From Nitrospirota bacterium (GTDB taxonomy: Bacteria > Nitrospirota > Thermodesulfovibrionia > Thermodesulfovibrionales > JdFR-88): a DNA stretch of 12,380 nucleotides. The position numbers and the translations under genes are program-made. Where the stretch lies: the NCBI GenBank assembly GCA_021819985.1, contig JAKAEG010000056.1, forward strand, positions 1 to 12,380, in the 5' to 3' direction. This document shows positions 1 through 6,462 of this stretch, in pieces (position 1 is the stretch's first letter; every line of letters begins with the position of its first letter). The notes beneath the pieces are model-generated. The model saw only the letters and a list, made by a program, of their open reading frames with translations, was not told where the DNA came from and did no database searches.

Positions 1-69
1 ACTAACCCACCGATTTAACTCCTGGCTGTCTGTTTCATTTAGTGTTACAGGCATTGCGCGTCGGGACAT
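1..69 (-). CDS. IS630-family transposase, N-terminal fragment (runs off the window)
   Basis: Read leftward from an ATG at 69-67, the sequence is open to the window edge and gives 23 residues beginning MSRRAMPVTLNETDSQ and ending ELNRWVS. IS630-family transposases characteristically start with a short basic stretch, then a hydrophobic-Leu-(Thr/Ser)-acidic segment, then a helix ending in Leu-x-x-Trp, which precedes the helix-turn-helix. This fragment has that layout. An in-frame ATG at 84-82 is an alternative start that adds five residues; neither has a clear Shine-Dalgarno. The catalytic DDE domain would lie outside the window to the left, so activity cannot be judged. The family call rests on a short stretch, but the truncation of the neighbouring gene at this point supports it independently. 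Confidence 0.6.
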   Translation of the reverse strand, partial: MSRRAMPVTLNETDSQELNRWVS

Positions 70-121
70 GAAGTAGTTTATCATGAAACTGGAAATAACA
101 CCAGCTATTTAAAGGACACTA
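1..121 (-). mobile_element. End of an IS630-like insertion sequence inserted in the oxidoreductase gene
   Basis: The oxidoreductase reading frame stops matching its family at about 119-127, and from there leftward the sequence becomes a non-coding leader followed by a transposase start. This is the expected layout for the transposase-proximal end of an insertion sequence. IS630 elements insert at TA and duplicate it; two TA dinucleotides lie at the junction (120-121 and 125-126), so the exact boundary is uncertain by a few bases. The other end of the element and its inverted repeat are outside the window, so the terminal repeat cannot be confirmed here. Confidence 0.55.
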
Positions 122-1045
122 CACTAGGTGCGCCTGAGCGGCCTCTTCAAGCGGCAGCACCCGGTCTATTCGCAATTTAAGCCAGCCAGCCCCGAGGGCA
201 TCGAGGACGTCCTTTGCCCGGCGAAGGAGGTCTTCGCGAGTGGCTATGAAATTTGCGGAGCTTCCGCCCGAAAGGGATATGGATTTTGGCATCAGAGCAT
301 TGGGCGAAACAGGGTCAGCCGGGCCGCTTGAGGCCCCGTATACTACAATATGGCCGCGGATGGCGACTGAATCCATGTCCCCGTGAAATGTGCTTTTCCC
401 AACTCCATCCAGGACGAGGTCCGCGCCGCGTCCGCTTGTAATTCGTTTTGTTTCAGTTGCGAAATCCTGTTTTGTGTACAGGATCACATGGTCCGCGCCG
501 GCCTCTTTGGCTGCCTGCGCTTTTTCCTCAGTCGATACCGTGCCTATAACCATTGCGCCCAGGTGTTTTGCCCATTGTACGAGCAGGCGGCCAACGCCTC
601 CAGCAGCCGCATGTATCAGGACAGTGTCAGCCGGTTTCGGTCTTCGAAATTCATGGATGAGATAATGCGCGGTGATCCCCTGAAGCGGAAATGCCGCCCC
701 TTCTTCGAAAGACATGTTATCCGGAAGAGGGATGAGCCGTTCAGATTCTATAACCGTGTATTCGCTATAGCTGCCCAGGTGGCCGGTGTAGGCAACGCGG
801 TCCCCCGGGCGGACCAGCGTAACATTTTCTCCGATCTCTTCGACTTGGCCTGACGCTTCAAGCCCTGGTATGAACGGGAGGTTTACCGGGTAAGTTCCCC
901 GCCGCTGGTAAATATCGACAAAATTCACTCCGGCTGCATGTATCTTAACTAGGGCCCTTCCGGGGCCCGGTTTTGGCATGGGCGCCGAATCCGTGAATTT
1001 GAGCACACCGGATTCGCCGTAGGTCGATATTTTTATCGCTTTCAT
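119..1045 (-). CDS. NADPH:quinone oxidoreductase (zeta-crystallin type, MDR superfamily), 3' end lost to an IS
   Basis: Encodes 308 residues of a zinc-independent medium-chain dehydrogenase/reductase, a cytoplasmic enzyme that typically passes electrons from NADPH to quinones or other enones. Visible landmarks are the N-terminal GroES-like domain with AAGVNFVDIYQRRG at 38-50, the PGLEASGQVEEIG segment at 60-72, and the Rossmann-fold nucleotide loop AAAGGVG at 146-152. Zinc-ligand cysteines are absent, as expected for the quinone reductase branch. The start ATG at 1045-1043 has an AAAGGA Shine-Dalgarno at 1060-1055. The protein ends abruptly at EAAQAHLV, where family members normally continue about 17-20 residues through an arginine/threonine-rich turn and a final beta strand (typically ...TTGKLLL). 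The missing tail coincides with the IS junction, so this is a truncated gene. The core domains are complete, so partial function cannot be excluded. A HEAT-repeat gene lies 84 bases upstream on the same strand and may be cotranscribed. Confidence 0.85.
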   Translation of the reverse strand: MKAIKISTYGESGVLKFTDSAPMPKPGPGRALVKIHAAGVNFVDIYQRRGTYPVNLPFIPGLEASGQVEEIGENVTLVRPGDRVAYTGHLGSYSEYTVIESERLIPLPDNMSFEEGAAFPLQGITAHYLIHEFRRPKPADTVLIHAAAGGVGRLLVQWAKHLGAMVIGTVSTEEKAQAAKEAGADHVILYTKQDFATETKRITSGRGADLVLDGVGKSTFHGDMDSVAIRGHIVVYGASSGPADPVSPNALMPKSISLSGGSSANFIATREDLLRRAKDVLDALGAGWLKLRIDRVLPLEEAAQAHLV

Positions 1046-1129
1046 TTATATTTTTCCTTTAACTGACCTATGGAGTTTTATTATCTTCTGTTTACCAGAA
1101 ATTACAGCGATTGTAAACGGACCCTAAGA

Positions 1130-1525
1130 TCAGTTCCGGCCCTCGATGTCGCCGATGGCCTCTATCGCAGCCTGGCGCACCATAGGATTTACATCCAGCG
1201 AGGTTTTTTGCTTCAGATAAGAAATGGCAAGGTTTCCGCCGATGAGCGAAAGAATATAAACCGTGTCCGCGCGAACGGACGGATTTTCGTTTTCAAGCGC
1301 GGCGGCAATGGATGGGACAAGCGCAATGAGGTCGTCCCTGTTTCCCTCAAGAAAGGTCTCCGCCAGCGCTACAGCTCCTATCCTTACCCTTTGCCTTTCA
1401 TCACCTATGAGAACGGGGACAAGGTCCAGGAGGTTCCTGTCTTTCCTGATCATGTCTATTATGTTTTCAAGAAACCCGGCGTCCATGTGGTCTGCAACCG
1501 TTTTATAAAAACCGCCTTTATCCAT
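1130..1525 (-). CDS. Small HEAT-repeat protein
   Basis: A protein of about 131 residues starting MDKGGFYKTVADHMDAGFLENIIDM. After an N-terminal helical segment it consists of about three HEAT-type helical pairs, recognisable by the repeated patterns ERQRVRIGAVALAE, ENPSVRADTVYILSLIG and NPMVRQAAIEAIGDIEG, each with the V-R-x-x-A core and a preceding loop acid or proline. HEAT repeats form superhelical protein-binding scaffolds. No signal peptide or catalytic motif is visible, so it is probably cytoplasmic and its partner is unknown. I chose ATG at 1525-1523; an in-frame TTG at 1549-1547 would add MICWYHIC, which does not look like part of the fold. Neither start has a convincing Shine-Dalgarno. 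It is the first gene of a leftward pair with the truncated oxidoreductase and diverges from the cytochrome gene. Confidence 0.75.
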   Translation of the reverse strand: MDKGGFYKTVADHMDAGFLENIIDMIRKDRNLLDLVPVLIGDERQRVRIGAVALAETFLEGNRDDLIALVPSIAAALENENPSVRADTVYILSLIGGNLAISYLKQKTSLDVNPMVRQAAIEAIGDIEGRN

Positions 1526-1588
1526 ACAGATATGATACCAGCAAATCAATGCCGTCAGTCTTCGGATTTAGCCATATTCCTTCATAAA

Positions 1589-1621
1589 AAATTCAAATTT
1601 TAGCAATATTTAAATTCAAAT
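1589..1621. repeat. 10-bp direct repeat in the divergent promoter region
   Basis: AAATTCAAAT occurs at 1589-1598 and again at 1612-1621, 23 bases start to start, close to two helical turns. An inverted partial copy, TTTGAAT, lies at 1643-1649 beside the candidate -10 of the cytochrome promoter. Same-face spacing in a divergent promoter region suggests an operator, but the region is AT-rich and chance repeats are possible. Confidence 0.3.
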
Positions 1622-1625
1622 CTCC

Positions 1626-1654
1626 TTGAAATCGGATTATTCTTTGAATATTGT
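1626..1654 (+). promoter_or_regulatory. Candidate sigma70 promoter for the multiheme cytochrome
   Basis: TTGAAA at 1626-1631 and TATTGT at 1649-1654 are separated by 17 bases, the ideal spacing. Transcription would start near 1661, giving a 5' leader of about 235 bases ahead of the cytochrome start codon. The match is moderate and unsupported by other evidence; a weaker alternative is TTCAAG (1680-1685) with TAAATT (1703-1708), also 17 bases apart. Confidence 0.35.
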
Positions 1655-1747
1655 TGTTTCTCGTGACGCCTGTTACAGCCTTCAAGGTACAAAGCTGATT
1701 AAATAAATTCGTTCATTGATATAGAGGGGCATCTGGTACTGGCTTAA

Positions 1748-1887
1748 CAATCCACAATGCGGTAATCGGGTAATACAACCCGAAAAACAACTGGATTGGG
1801 CCGCCAAAAAAGCAAACGGATCAAGAAGGTAATTGGGAGACTACCTTTCCTTGTCCGGCTTGCAAGTGAAAACACAAACTGGGAAGG
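1748..1887 (+). promoter_or_regulatory. Structured 5' leader RNA upstream of the multiheme cytochrome (riboswitch-like, class unknown)
   Basis: Two foldable domains are visible in this non-coding stretch. Domain 1: CAATCCA (1748-1754) pairs perfectly with TGGATTG (1792-1798), enclosing a hairpin CGGGT (1767-1771)/ACCCG (1778-1782); GCGG (1759-1762) can also pair with CCGC (1801-1804), which would make a pseudoknot. Domain 2: a long interrupted stem, GCAA/TTGC (1812-1815 with 1860-1863), CGGA/TCCG (1817-1820 with 1854-1857), CAAG/CTTG (1822-1825 with 1850-1853) and AAGGTA/TACCTT (1826-1831 with 1842-1847). The 3' arm CCTTTCC (1844-1850) could instead pair with the Shine-Dalgarno region GGGAAGG (1881-1887), giving a possible on/off switch. 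I found no signature of the GEMM cyclic-dinucleotide riboswitches that often precede such cytochromes. All of this is hand-folded. Confidence 0.4.
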
Positions 1888-1896
1888 AGACTATTT

Positions 1897-3555
1897 ATGA
1901 AGGGTTTCAGATTTATCGGATGGGCATTGGCCGCAGCGGCGGTTACAGCGCTTGCCGCCTGCGGTGGCGGCGGCAACGGAAGCACTGGCAGCAGCACTGG
2001 TGTCAGCGCCGTTGGGGCCAAGGCCACGAATACAGTCACCGGTACAGTTACCGGCAAGGTGGTAGATATTAATACCGGCTCACCTGTTTCGGGTGTGACC
2101 ATCAGTGATGGCGGCGCCGGCACCGCAAAAACAGATTCGACCGGATCATACAGCCTTAAGGAAGCCACTGGTAATTACACTTTGAAGGCTACGGCCTCCG
2201 GGTATCTTGGCACATGGCAGGTTGCGTCTGTGACTTCCGGTTCTACAACGACTACAAACTGGAGCCTGACAAAATCATACGGCACACAGGCCATTCCCGC
2301 CGCGAAAATGAGCTATGTCGTCTTTGCCTGGAATGACCTTGGCATGCATTGCGACCAGGATGATTACTCATATTGCATGATCCTTCCGCCCTACAACACG
2401 CTGCACGCGCAGGTGATCCAGCGCGGAGGCGAGGGCGCAAGCGTGGTCACAAGCGGCATAACGGTCAGCTATACTTTTCCCAAAAAGACCAACACGGCCT
2501 TGCACACGAATTTCTGGCAGTATGCCGCCCAATACGGGTTTAACAATCTGCCTGTCAATACCGGAATATCAGGTACAAAGCTATCGGGTAACATGTCTGT
2601 CGATTCAAAAAACCTTGGATTTGTCGCAACCGGCATACCGCTTAGCCCATATGATGATGACGGCACCTGGGATCCTTATGGGGCCGCAGTGCTCACTGTT
2701 AAGAACTCAAGCGGCCAAGTCCTTCAAACAGCTAATGTGGTTGCCCCTGTCTCAACCGAGCTTCTGTGCAGTAACTGTCATGGTTCGACCAACCCTTTCC
2801 TGAATATTCTGCAGGACCACGACAAATTAAACGGCACAACATTGGCATCCCAGCAGGCAAACGGAATAGTGCACGCCTGCGCCGAGTGCCATGCCGACAA
2901 CGCGCTTGGTATGATGGGTAAAACCGGAGTCGAGAACCTTTCACTGGCGATACACAATTTCCACAAGGACAAGATGACATCTGCTTATGCCCAACCGGGA
3001 GTGACCCTTCAGACTACTGACTGCTATAACTGTCATCCCGGGCCAAAGACGCAGTGCCTGCGCGGCCAGATGTACAGGGCCGGAAAGTCCTGCCATGACT
3101 GCCATGGGGATATGAACACAATGGCAAGCGGGATTTTGGCCGGACGTCAGCCGTGGCTTCAGGAGCCGCAGTGCGGGTCCTGCCATGGGGCTGGCCACGC
3201 GGAAAACGCAAACACCCTTTATAGAAACTCGGTTCTCAATAACGCGATCGACGGCGATATGAACGGCAAGATCTATTGCGAGGCATGCCATAACAGCACG
3301 CATGCCGAATTCACGTCTTCCAATCCGGCAGACCCCACGATACCAAACAAGTTCCAGGGCGACGGATATTGGATATGGAGCTGCCAGATCTGTCATAGCA
3401 GCGAAAGCGGCTCATCGATACATAGCGGAGGCGGTACTTCCTCTACCGATTCCGGAACGTCTACCAGTAGCACCAGCACTGATAGCACTTCCACTACCAG
3501 TACTGGCAGCACCGACAGCACGTCGACCAATTATTACATTAGTGGAGATAACTAG
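1897..3555 (+). CDS. Seven-heme c-type cytochrome lipoprotein
   Basis: A 552-residue exported electron-transfer protein. The N-terminus is a lipoprotein signal with the lipobox LAAC ending at Cys22, followed by a Gly/Ser/Thr linker. Residues about 45-125 resemble a carboxypeptidase regulatory-like (beta-sandwich) domain, with GTVTGKVVDINTGSPVSGV and the D-S-T-G-S-Y-S-L signature. Residues about 138-290 carry a heme-free region with FAWNDLGMHCDQDDYSYC and LPPYNTLHAQV, a block I associate with multiheme cytochromes of metal-reducing bacteria. Seven CXXCH heme-attachment motifs follow: CSNCH 291, CAECH 328, CYNCH 376, CHDCH 399, CGSCH 426, CEACH 461 and CQICH 496. The last 50 or so residues are a Ser/Thr/Asp low-complexity tail. 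The start ATG has a strong GGAAGGAG Shine-Dalgarno at 1882-1889. A structured leader precedes it and an intrinsic terminator follows. It probably sits in a membrane or at the cell surface, passing electrons to or from an external partner; the exact role is inference. Confidence 0.9.
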   Translation: MKGFRFIGWALAAAAVTALAACGGGGNGSTGSSTGVSAVGAKATNTVTGTVTGKVVDINTGSPVSGVTISDGGAGTAKTDSTGSYSLKEATGNYTLKATASGYLGTWQVASVTSGSTTTTNWSLTKSYGTQAIPAAKMSYVVFAWNDLGMHCDQDDYSYCMILPPYNTLHAQVIQRGGEGASVVTSGITVSYTFPKKTNTALHTNFWQYAAQYGFNNLPVNTGISGTKLSGNMSVDSKNLGFVATGIPLSPYDDDGTWDPYGAAVLTVKNSSGQVLQTANVVAPVSTELLCSNCHGSTNPFLNILQDHDKLNGTTLASQQANGIVHACAECHADNALGMMGKTGVENLSLAIHNFHKDKMTSAYAQPGVTLQTTDCYNCHPGPKTQCLRGQMYRAGKSCHDCHGDMNTMASGILAGRQPWLQEPQCGSCHGAGHAENANTLYRNSVLNNAIDGDMNGKIYCEACHNSTHAEFTSSNPADPTIPNKFQGDGYWIWSCQICHSSESGSSIHSGGGTSSTDSGTSTSSTSTDSTSTTSTGSTDSTSTNYYISGDN

Positions 3556-3575
3556 GTAAGAGCATAATCGCCAGG

Positions 3576-3606
3576 CCGAAGGGGGAATTCCCCCTTCGGA
3601 CCTTTT
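3576..3606 (+). terminator. Intrinsic terminator after the cytochrome gene
   Basis: A perfect 10-bp stem, CCGAAGGGGG (3576-3585) and CCCCCTTCGG (3590-3599), with an AATT loop, is followed by ACCTTTT. It sits 20 bases after the cytochrome stop codon. The T-run is short, so some readthrough into the downstream lipoprotein gene is possible. Confidence 0.8.
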
Positions 3607-3634
3607 GTAAGATCAGGAGGTTTTAAAAATTATT

Positions 3635-4030
3635 ATGAGAAAGCTGTTTATGATATCTTTCATGCTTTTTATGAGCATAGCGCTTCTGCCTTTAATAGGC
3701 TGCAAAAACGGCGCAAACGCTCCAAGTGAGTTGCTTAACTCTTATTTCGGCGCCGCCGAAAAGCAGAATTATGGCCAGGTGTACGATTGTTATTATGCGG
3801 CTTACAAGTCAAAGGTAAACAGGGCGGAGTATATAAAGCGCCGCAAGGAAGACCCGTCAGTTCTGAAAAATTACAAGATACTTTCAGTTGAGCAGAAAGG
3901 GAGAGAGGCCAAGGCACAGGTGCTGCTGGCATTTGCTCCTGCAGGGCACGTTAAAGCCAACCCTGTCGACATAAAGGTCGCGGAAAATATGATCAATGAG
4001 AACGGGGCCTGGAAAATCAAGGTCTGGTGA
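3635..4030 (+). CDS. Small exported lipoprotein, NTF2/DUF4878-like
   Basis: A 131-residue protein with a lysine/arginine start, a hydrophobic stretch and a lipobox LIGC ending at Cys23, so it should be a lipid-anchored protein outside the cytoplasm. The mature part (LLNSYFGAAEKQNYGQVYDCYYAAYKSKV ... AENMINENGAWKIKVW, shown in pieces) has a helical N-terminal half built around repeated Tyr residues and ends with the pattern G-x-W-K-I, like the small NTF2-fold DUF4878-type lipoproteins. Their function is generally unknown, and I do not assign one here. An AGGAGG Shine-Dalgarno lies at 3615-3620, 14 bases before the ATG, longer than usual; no better start codon exists in frame. It follows the cytochrome terminator, so it has either its own promoter or depends on readthrough. 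Confidence 0.7.
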   Translation: MRKLFMISFMLFMSIALLPLIGCKNGANAPSELLNSYFGAAEKQNYGQVYDCYYAAYKSKVNRAEYIKRRKEDPSVLKNYKILSVEQKGREAKAQVLLAFAPAGHVKANPVDIKVAENMINENGAWKIKVW

Positions 4031-4074
4031 AAATATAAATGGAATTTCCGCCGGCTTATTCTTTATAATTTTCC

Positions 4075-5022
4075 ATGAGGTTGCGTTTTCCATTCATGCA
4101 GAAAATGCTCTTTTACTGGAGCTATTTTATCCATAAGGCCCTTTTTAATTGGATAGAGGTAAAGAGGCCCAGGGTGGGGATGTTCCTGTATGAACTGCGC
4201 TATTCCCTTATGAAGTTCATCGACTATGAGTCACAGATTCCCTCCCCGGCGGCAATTGTGGAAATCGAAACCCGTTTCGGGCGCTTCAGGATAAGGCCTG
4301 GCACTTCGGATATGGTCAATACATCTCCGGCTTTCGAGCGAAGGGATGTAAATTATTTGCTTGCTCTTCTGGCCCGTCTTCTTGAGCGTGACATGAATGT
4401 CCTTTTCCTCGATATAGGCGCAGACATAGGCACTTTCAGCGTGATCGCGGGAAACCGTTTCAAAAATAACCCCCGGATGCGCATAATGGCATTTGAGCCG
4501 TCAACATCAAATTTTTCGCTTCTTAAGGAGAACGTTCGGGATTTAAACGGATTGAAAGCCGAACTCGTCAATACCGCGCTCTGGAGCGAGGACGGACTGG
4601 AGATGGATTTCGGATTCAACCCCGGGATGCCCGGCACAAGCGGGTTGATAAAATCGTCGGGCGGCGCCCACGAAAAGGTCATCACACGCAAGCTGGATTC
4701 TGTTTTGGAGGACTGCATCCATTCATTTGACGCATTCGTGCTCAAAATGGACGTGGAGGGAGCGGAAGAGGAGATATTGAAGGGAGCGGGCTCGCTCATC
4801 GGGTCTGGAAAGGAAATCCATATCCTGATAGAGGATTTCGTAAGACCTGAAATAGTGGACTACCTTGAGAAAACCGGAGCGCGCTTTATCACCAAACTCA
4901 CCCCTTATAACAGCTTTTGGGAATACAATGGTGTTATCATGCAAAGCGAAACTTTCCGAGAAGAAAAAAGAGTGTTACCGCTGAGAGCAGGGACACCAGC
5001 CCCAGTATCCCGTAACTCGTAG
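4075..5022 (+). CDS. FkbM-family SAM-dependent methyltransferase
   Basis: A 315-residue protein with a Rossmann-type methyltransferase fold. The SAM-binding motif I is FLDIGADIGTFS at 111-122, followed by the acidic AFEP at 139-142 that would contact the ribose. The FkbM hallmark VLKMDVEGAEEEILKG is at 222-237. FkbM enzymes typically O-methylate sugars or secondary metabolites, often for surface polysaccharide; the substrate here cannot be read from sequence. Residues 1-50 are basic and aromatic and have no clear signal peptide. The ATG at 4075 lacks an obvious Shine-Dalgarno; Met8 at 4096 is an alternative. The last 28 residues or so, after NGVIMQ, are encoded in an 86-base convergent overlap with the MFS gene and look like an added tail beyond the usual domain end. 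A preceding lipoprotein gene stops 44 bases upstream. Confidence 0.85.
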   Translation: MRLRFPFMQKMLFYWSYFIHKALFNWIEVKRPRVGMFLYELRYSLMKFIDYESQIPSPAAIVEIETRFGRFRIRPGTSDMVNTSPAFERRDVNYLLALLARLLERDMNVLFLDIGADIGTFSVIAGNRFKNNPRMRIMAFEPSTSNFSLLKENVRDLNGLKAELVNTALWSEDGLEMDFGFNPGMPGTSGLIKSSGGAHEKVITRKLDSVLEDCIHSFDAFVLKMDVEGAEEEILKGAGSLIGSGKEIHILIEDFVRPEIVDYLEKTGARFITKLTPYNSFWEYNGVIMQSETFREEKRVLPLRAGTPAPVSRNS

Positions 5023-6196
5023 TTGGCGTGATATCGGCGTTTAAAAAATTGGCGGCAGGCCCTGAAAGCAGTATCCCCGCGTAGATCGCGAAATTTACGG
5101 CGGCAAGCACTGTCCCTCGCGTGGCGTCCGCGGCGCGTACCTGAATGAAACTTTTGCAAGCAACCAGCAGCATGCCTCCGCCCGCGCCCGCGGCGAAAAA
5201 GAGGACAAATAAAATATTCATTCTCCACCGGACGGGAAGCAGGGGCACGAACGCTATAAGGCACATCGAGGCCGCCATAAAAGCCATTCCCGGCCAAAGC
5301 ACCCGGTACCAGCGCGCCCCTCTTGCCAGAATGTTGCTTACAAAACCTCCCGCCCCGAACCCGGTAAGCTCGGCAACGATCATCAGCCCGGTCATGGTTT
5401 CTCCGGCATGGAGCTGCCACAGACCAAGCTGGTTTATGATCTGTATCTGGAGCGAGCCCAGGGCGTAAGTTAAAACGTTAACGGCGACCGTAATGGCCAT
5501 AAGCCTGTCAAGACTTATCGAGTGCAGCGCCTTCAGAGTATCGACCGGGCCCTGCCAGGGGAATTTTTTTTTGCCGTAAGCAGCTGGGAACCGGGGGACG
5601 CCAAGGCTTGAGAAAAATCCCGCAACGGTCGTTGCTATCGCGATAAGCATCACAAGCCTTCTGCCGTGCGGCGCGCCGCTCCATAGGCCGCCTTTCCATC
5701 CTAGCGTGAATCCCGCTCCGGCCACTCCCGCCAAAATGGCGCAAAGCACTAACACGGTCATTATCGCGTTTGCCTTGGTTACGATATCTTCGGGGAAAAG
5801 CTCGGGTATAAACCCGTTCATTGCGGGGCTGGATATGACGCTTTGTGTGGCCATCAGGCTTGCCATAATGAAGATGAGAGTCCAGTTGCCGGTATACAGG
5901 CCGTAAGCCCCAATGGACATTGCGAAAACTTCGAAGAGTTTTACTCCTATTATGACGCGCCCCTTGGGAAACCGGTCCGCAAGCCAGCCTGCGGGGGCCG
6001 CGAAAAGCAGGAAGGGGAGGGTAAACACCATTGTCCCGTATCCCTGAAGATATCCCTTGCCAGCCTCTATGGCAACGAGCATTGCCGCTTCCTTAAAAAA
6101 ATTCTCGTTGAATGAACCAAGAGAGCTTGTCGCCACCATGGCTATGAACCTGGGCCATGGGGTCCTGCCGCCTCCCGTTTTTTGATTAGCGCTCAT
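4937..6196 (-). CDS. MFS transporter, LplT-like (lysophospholipid transporter family)
   Basis: A 419-residue inner-membrane protein with about 12 hydrophobic segments. The motif-A loop GWLADRFPKGR at 70-80 between helices 2 and 3 is typical of the major facilitator superfamily. The N-terminal SFNENFFKEAAML at 28-40 and the following PFLLFAAPAGWLADR resemble the LplT family and the MFS half of Aas-type fusions, which flip lysophospholipids inward for reacylation. No acyltransferase is fused here, and none is adjacent, so the substrate is tentative. The ATG at 6196-6194 has no clear Shine-Dalgarno. The 3' end overlaps the FkbM gene by 86 bases on the opposite strand. A leftward intrinsic terminator lies 106 bases upstream of the start, which could attenuate transcription coming from farther upstream. 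Confidence 0.8.
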   Translation of the reverse strand: MSANQKTGGGRTPWPRFIAMVATSSLGSFNENFFKEAAMLVAIEAGKGYLQGYGTMVFTLPFLLFAAPAGWLADRFPKGRVIIGVKLFEVFAMSIGAYGLYTGNWTLIFIMASLMATQSVISSPAMNGFIPELFPEDIVTKANAIMTVLVLCAILAGVAGAGFTLGWKGGLWSGAPHGRRLVMLIAIATTVAGFFSSLGVPRFPAAYGKKKFPWQGPVDTLKALHSISLDRLMAITVAVNVLTYALGSLQIQIINQLGLWQLHAGETMTGLMIVAELTGFGAGGFVSNILARGARWYRVLWPGMAFMAASMCLIAFVPLLPVRWRMNILFVLFFAAGAGGGMLLVACKSFIQVRAADATRGTVLAAVNFAIYAGILLSGPAANFLNADITPTTSYGILGLVSLLSAVTLFFLLGKFRFA

Positions 6197-6301
6197 CCGC
6201 CAGGACCCGCAGGGAAATAATCATGTCATTCCCGGAAAAAAGTTCGAATGAGACCAAAAGCAGGAAAAAAACTTGTTCAATGGGATTTTTGAGACTGCCA
6301 G

Positions 6302-6326
6302 TAAAAAAAAACCGTGCATGGCACGG
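6302..6326 (-). terminator. Leftward intrinsic terminator upstream of the MFS gene
   Basis: On the minus strand, CCGTGC (6326-6321), loop CAT, and GCACGG (6317-6312) form a 6-bp stem followed directly by eight T residues (6310-6303). It therefore points toward the MFS gene, not away from it. No gene on the minus strand precedes it, so it would end either an unannotated short RNA or an MFS leader transcript. A TATAAT on the minus strand at 6391-6386, without a good -35, could supply such a transcript. Confidence 0.6.
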
Positions 6327-6423
6327 GTAACGCGGTCAGGGTGCATTTTATGATTTTATCAATTTTTTCCATTTCGGGAAGAGGAATTATAACCCGGCTC
6401 TATTTTTTAGAATCTTGATTTTT

Positions 6424-6453
6424 TTGACAACTTGAATATTTATCTCATATAAT
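6424..6453 (+). promoter_or_regulatory. Near-consensus sigma70 promoter for the rubrerythrin-like gene
   Basis: TTGACA at 6424-6429 and TATAAT at 6448-6453 are exact consensus hexamers, 18 bases apart. Initiation would fall near 6460, only about three bases before the apparent TTG start codon at 6463. No other start codon lies between the promoter and the conserved first helix. Confidence 0.7.
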
Positions 6454-6462
6454 TTCATTGCT

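Larger units (their letters stand above)
6197..6462. other. Intergenic region between the divergent MFS and rubrerythrin-like genes
   Basis: This AT-rich, non-coding stretch separates two divergently transcribed genes. It contains the leftward terminator (6302-6326), a minus-strand TATAAT (6391-6386) and the rightward promoter (6424-6453). I see no open frame with coding character and no tRNA. Confidence 0.7.

Noticed and set aside
383..853. 156-codon plus-strand open frame
   Set aside because: It lies opposite the oxidoreductase and its translation is Cys/Arg/Ser-rich without recognisable domains, so it is an antisense shadow.
1728..1750. Sigma54 -24/-12 promoter
   Set aside because: CTGGTACTGGC superficially resembles the -24 element, but the GG and GC dinucleotides do not have the required spacing.
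1741..1896. GEMM-type (cyclic di-GMP or cGAMP) riboswitch ahead of the cytochrome
   Set aside because: A GCAAAC string is present at 1812-1817, but the diagnostic GACGCAAAGCC core and the tetraloop-receptor elements are missing, so the class cannot be claimed.
4905..5420. 171-codon minus-strand open frame in another phase of the MFS gene
   Set aside because: The translation is Arg/Cys-rich with no hydrophobic pattern, while the overlapping MFS frame has clear membrane segments.
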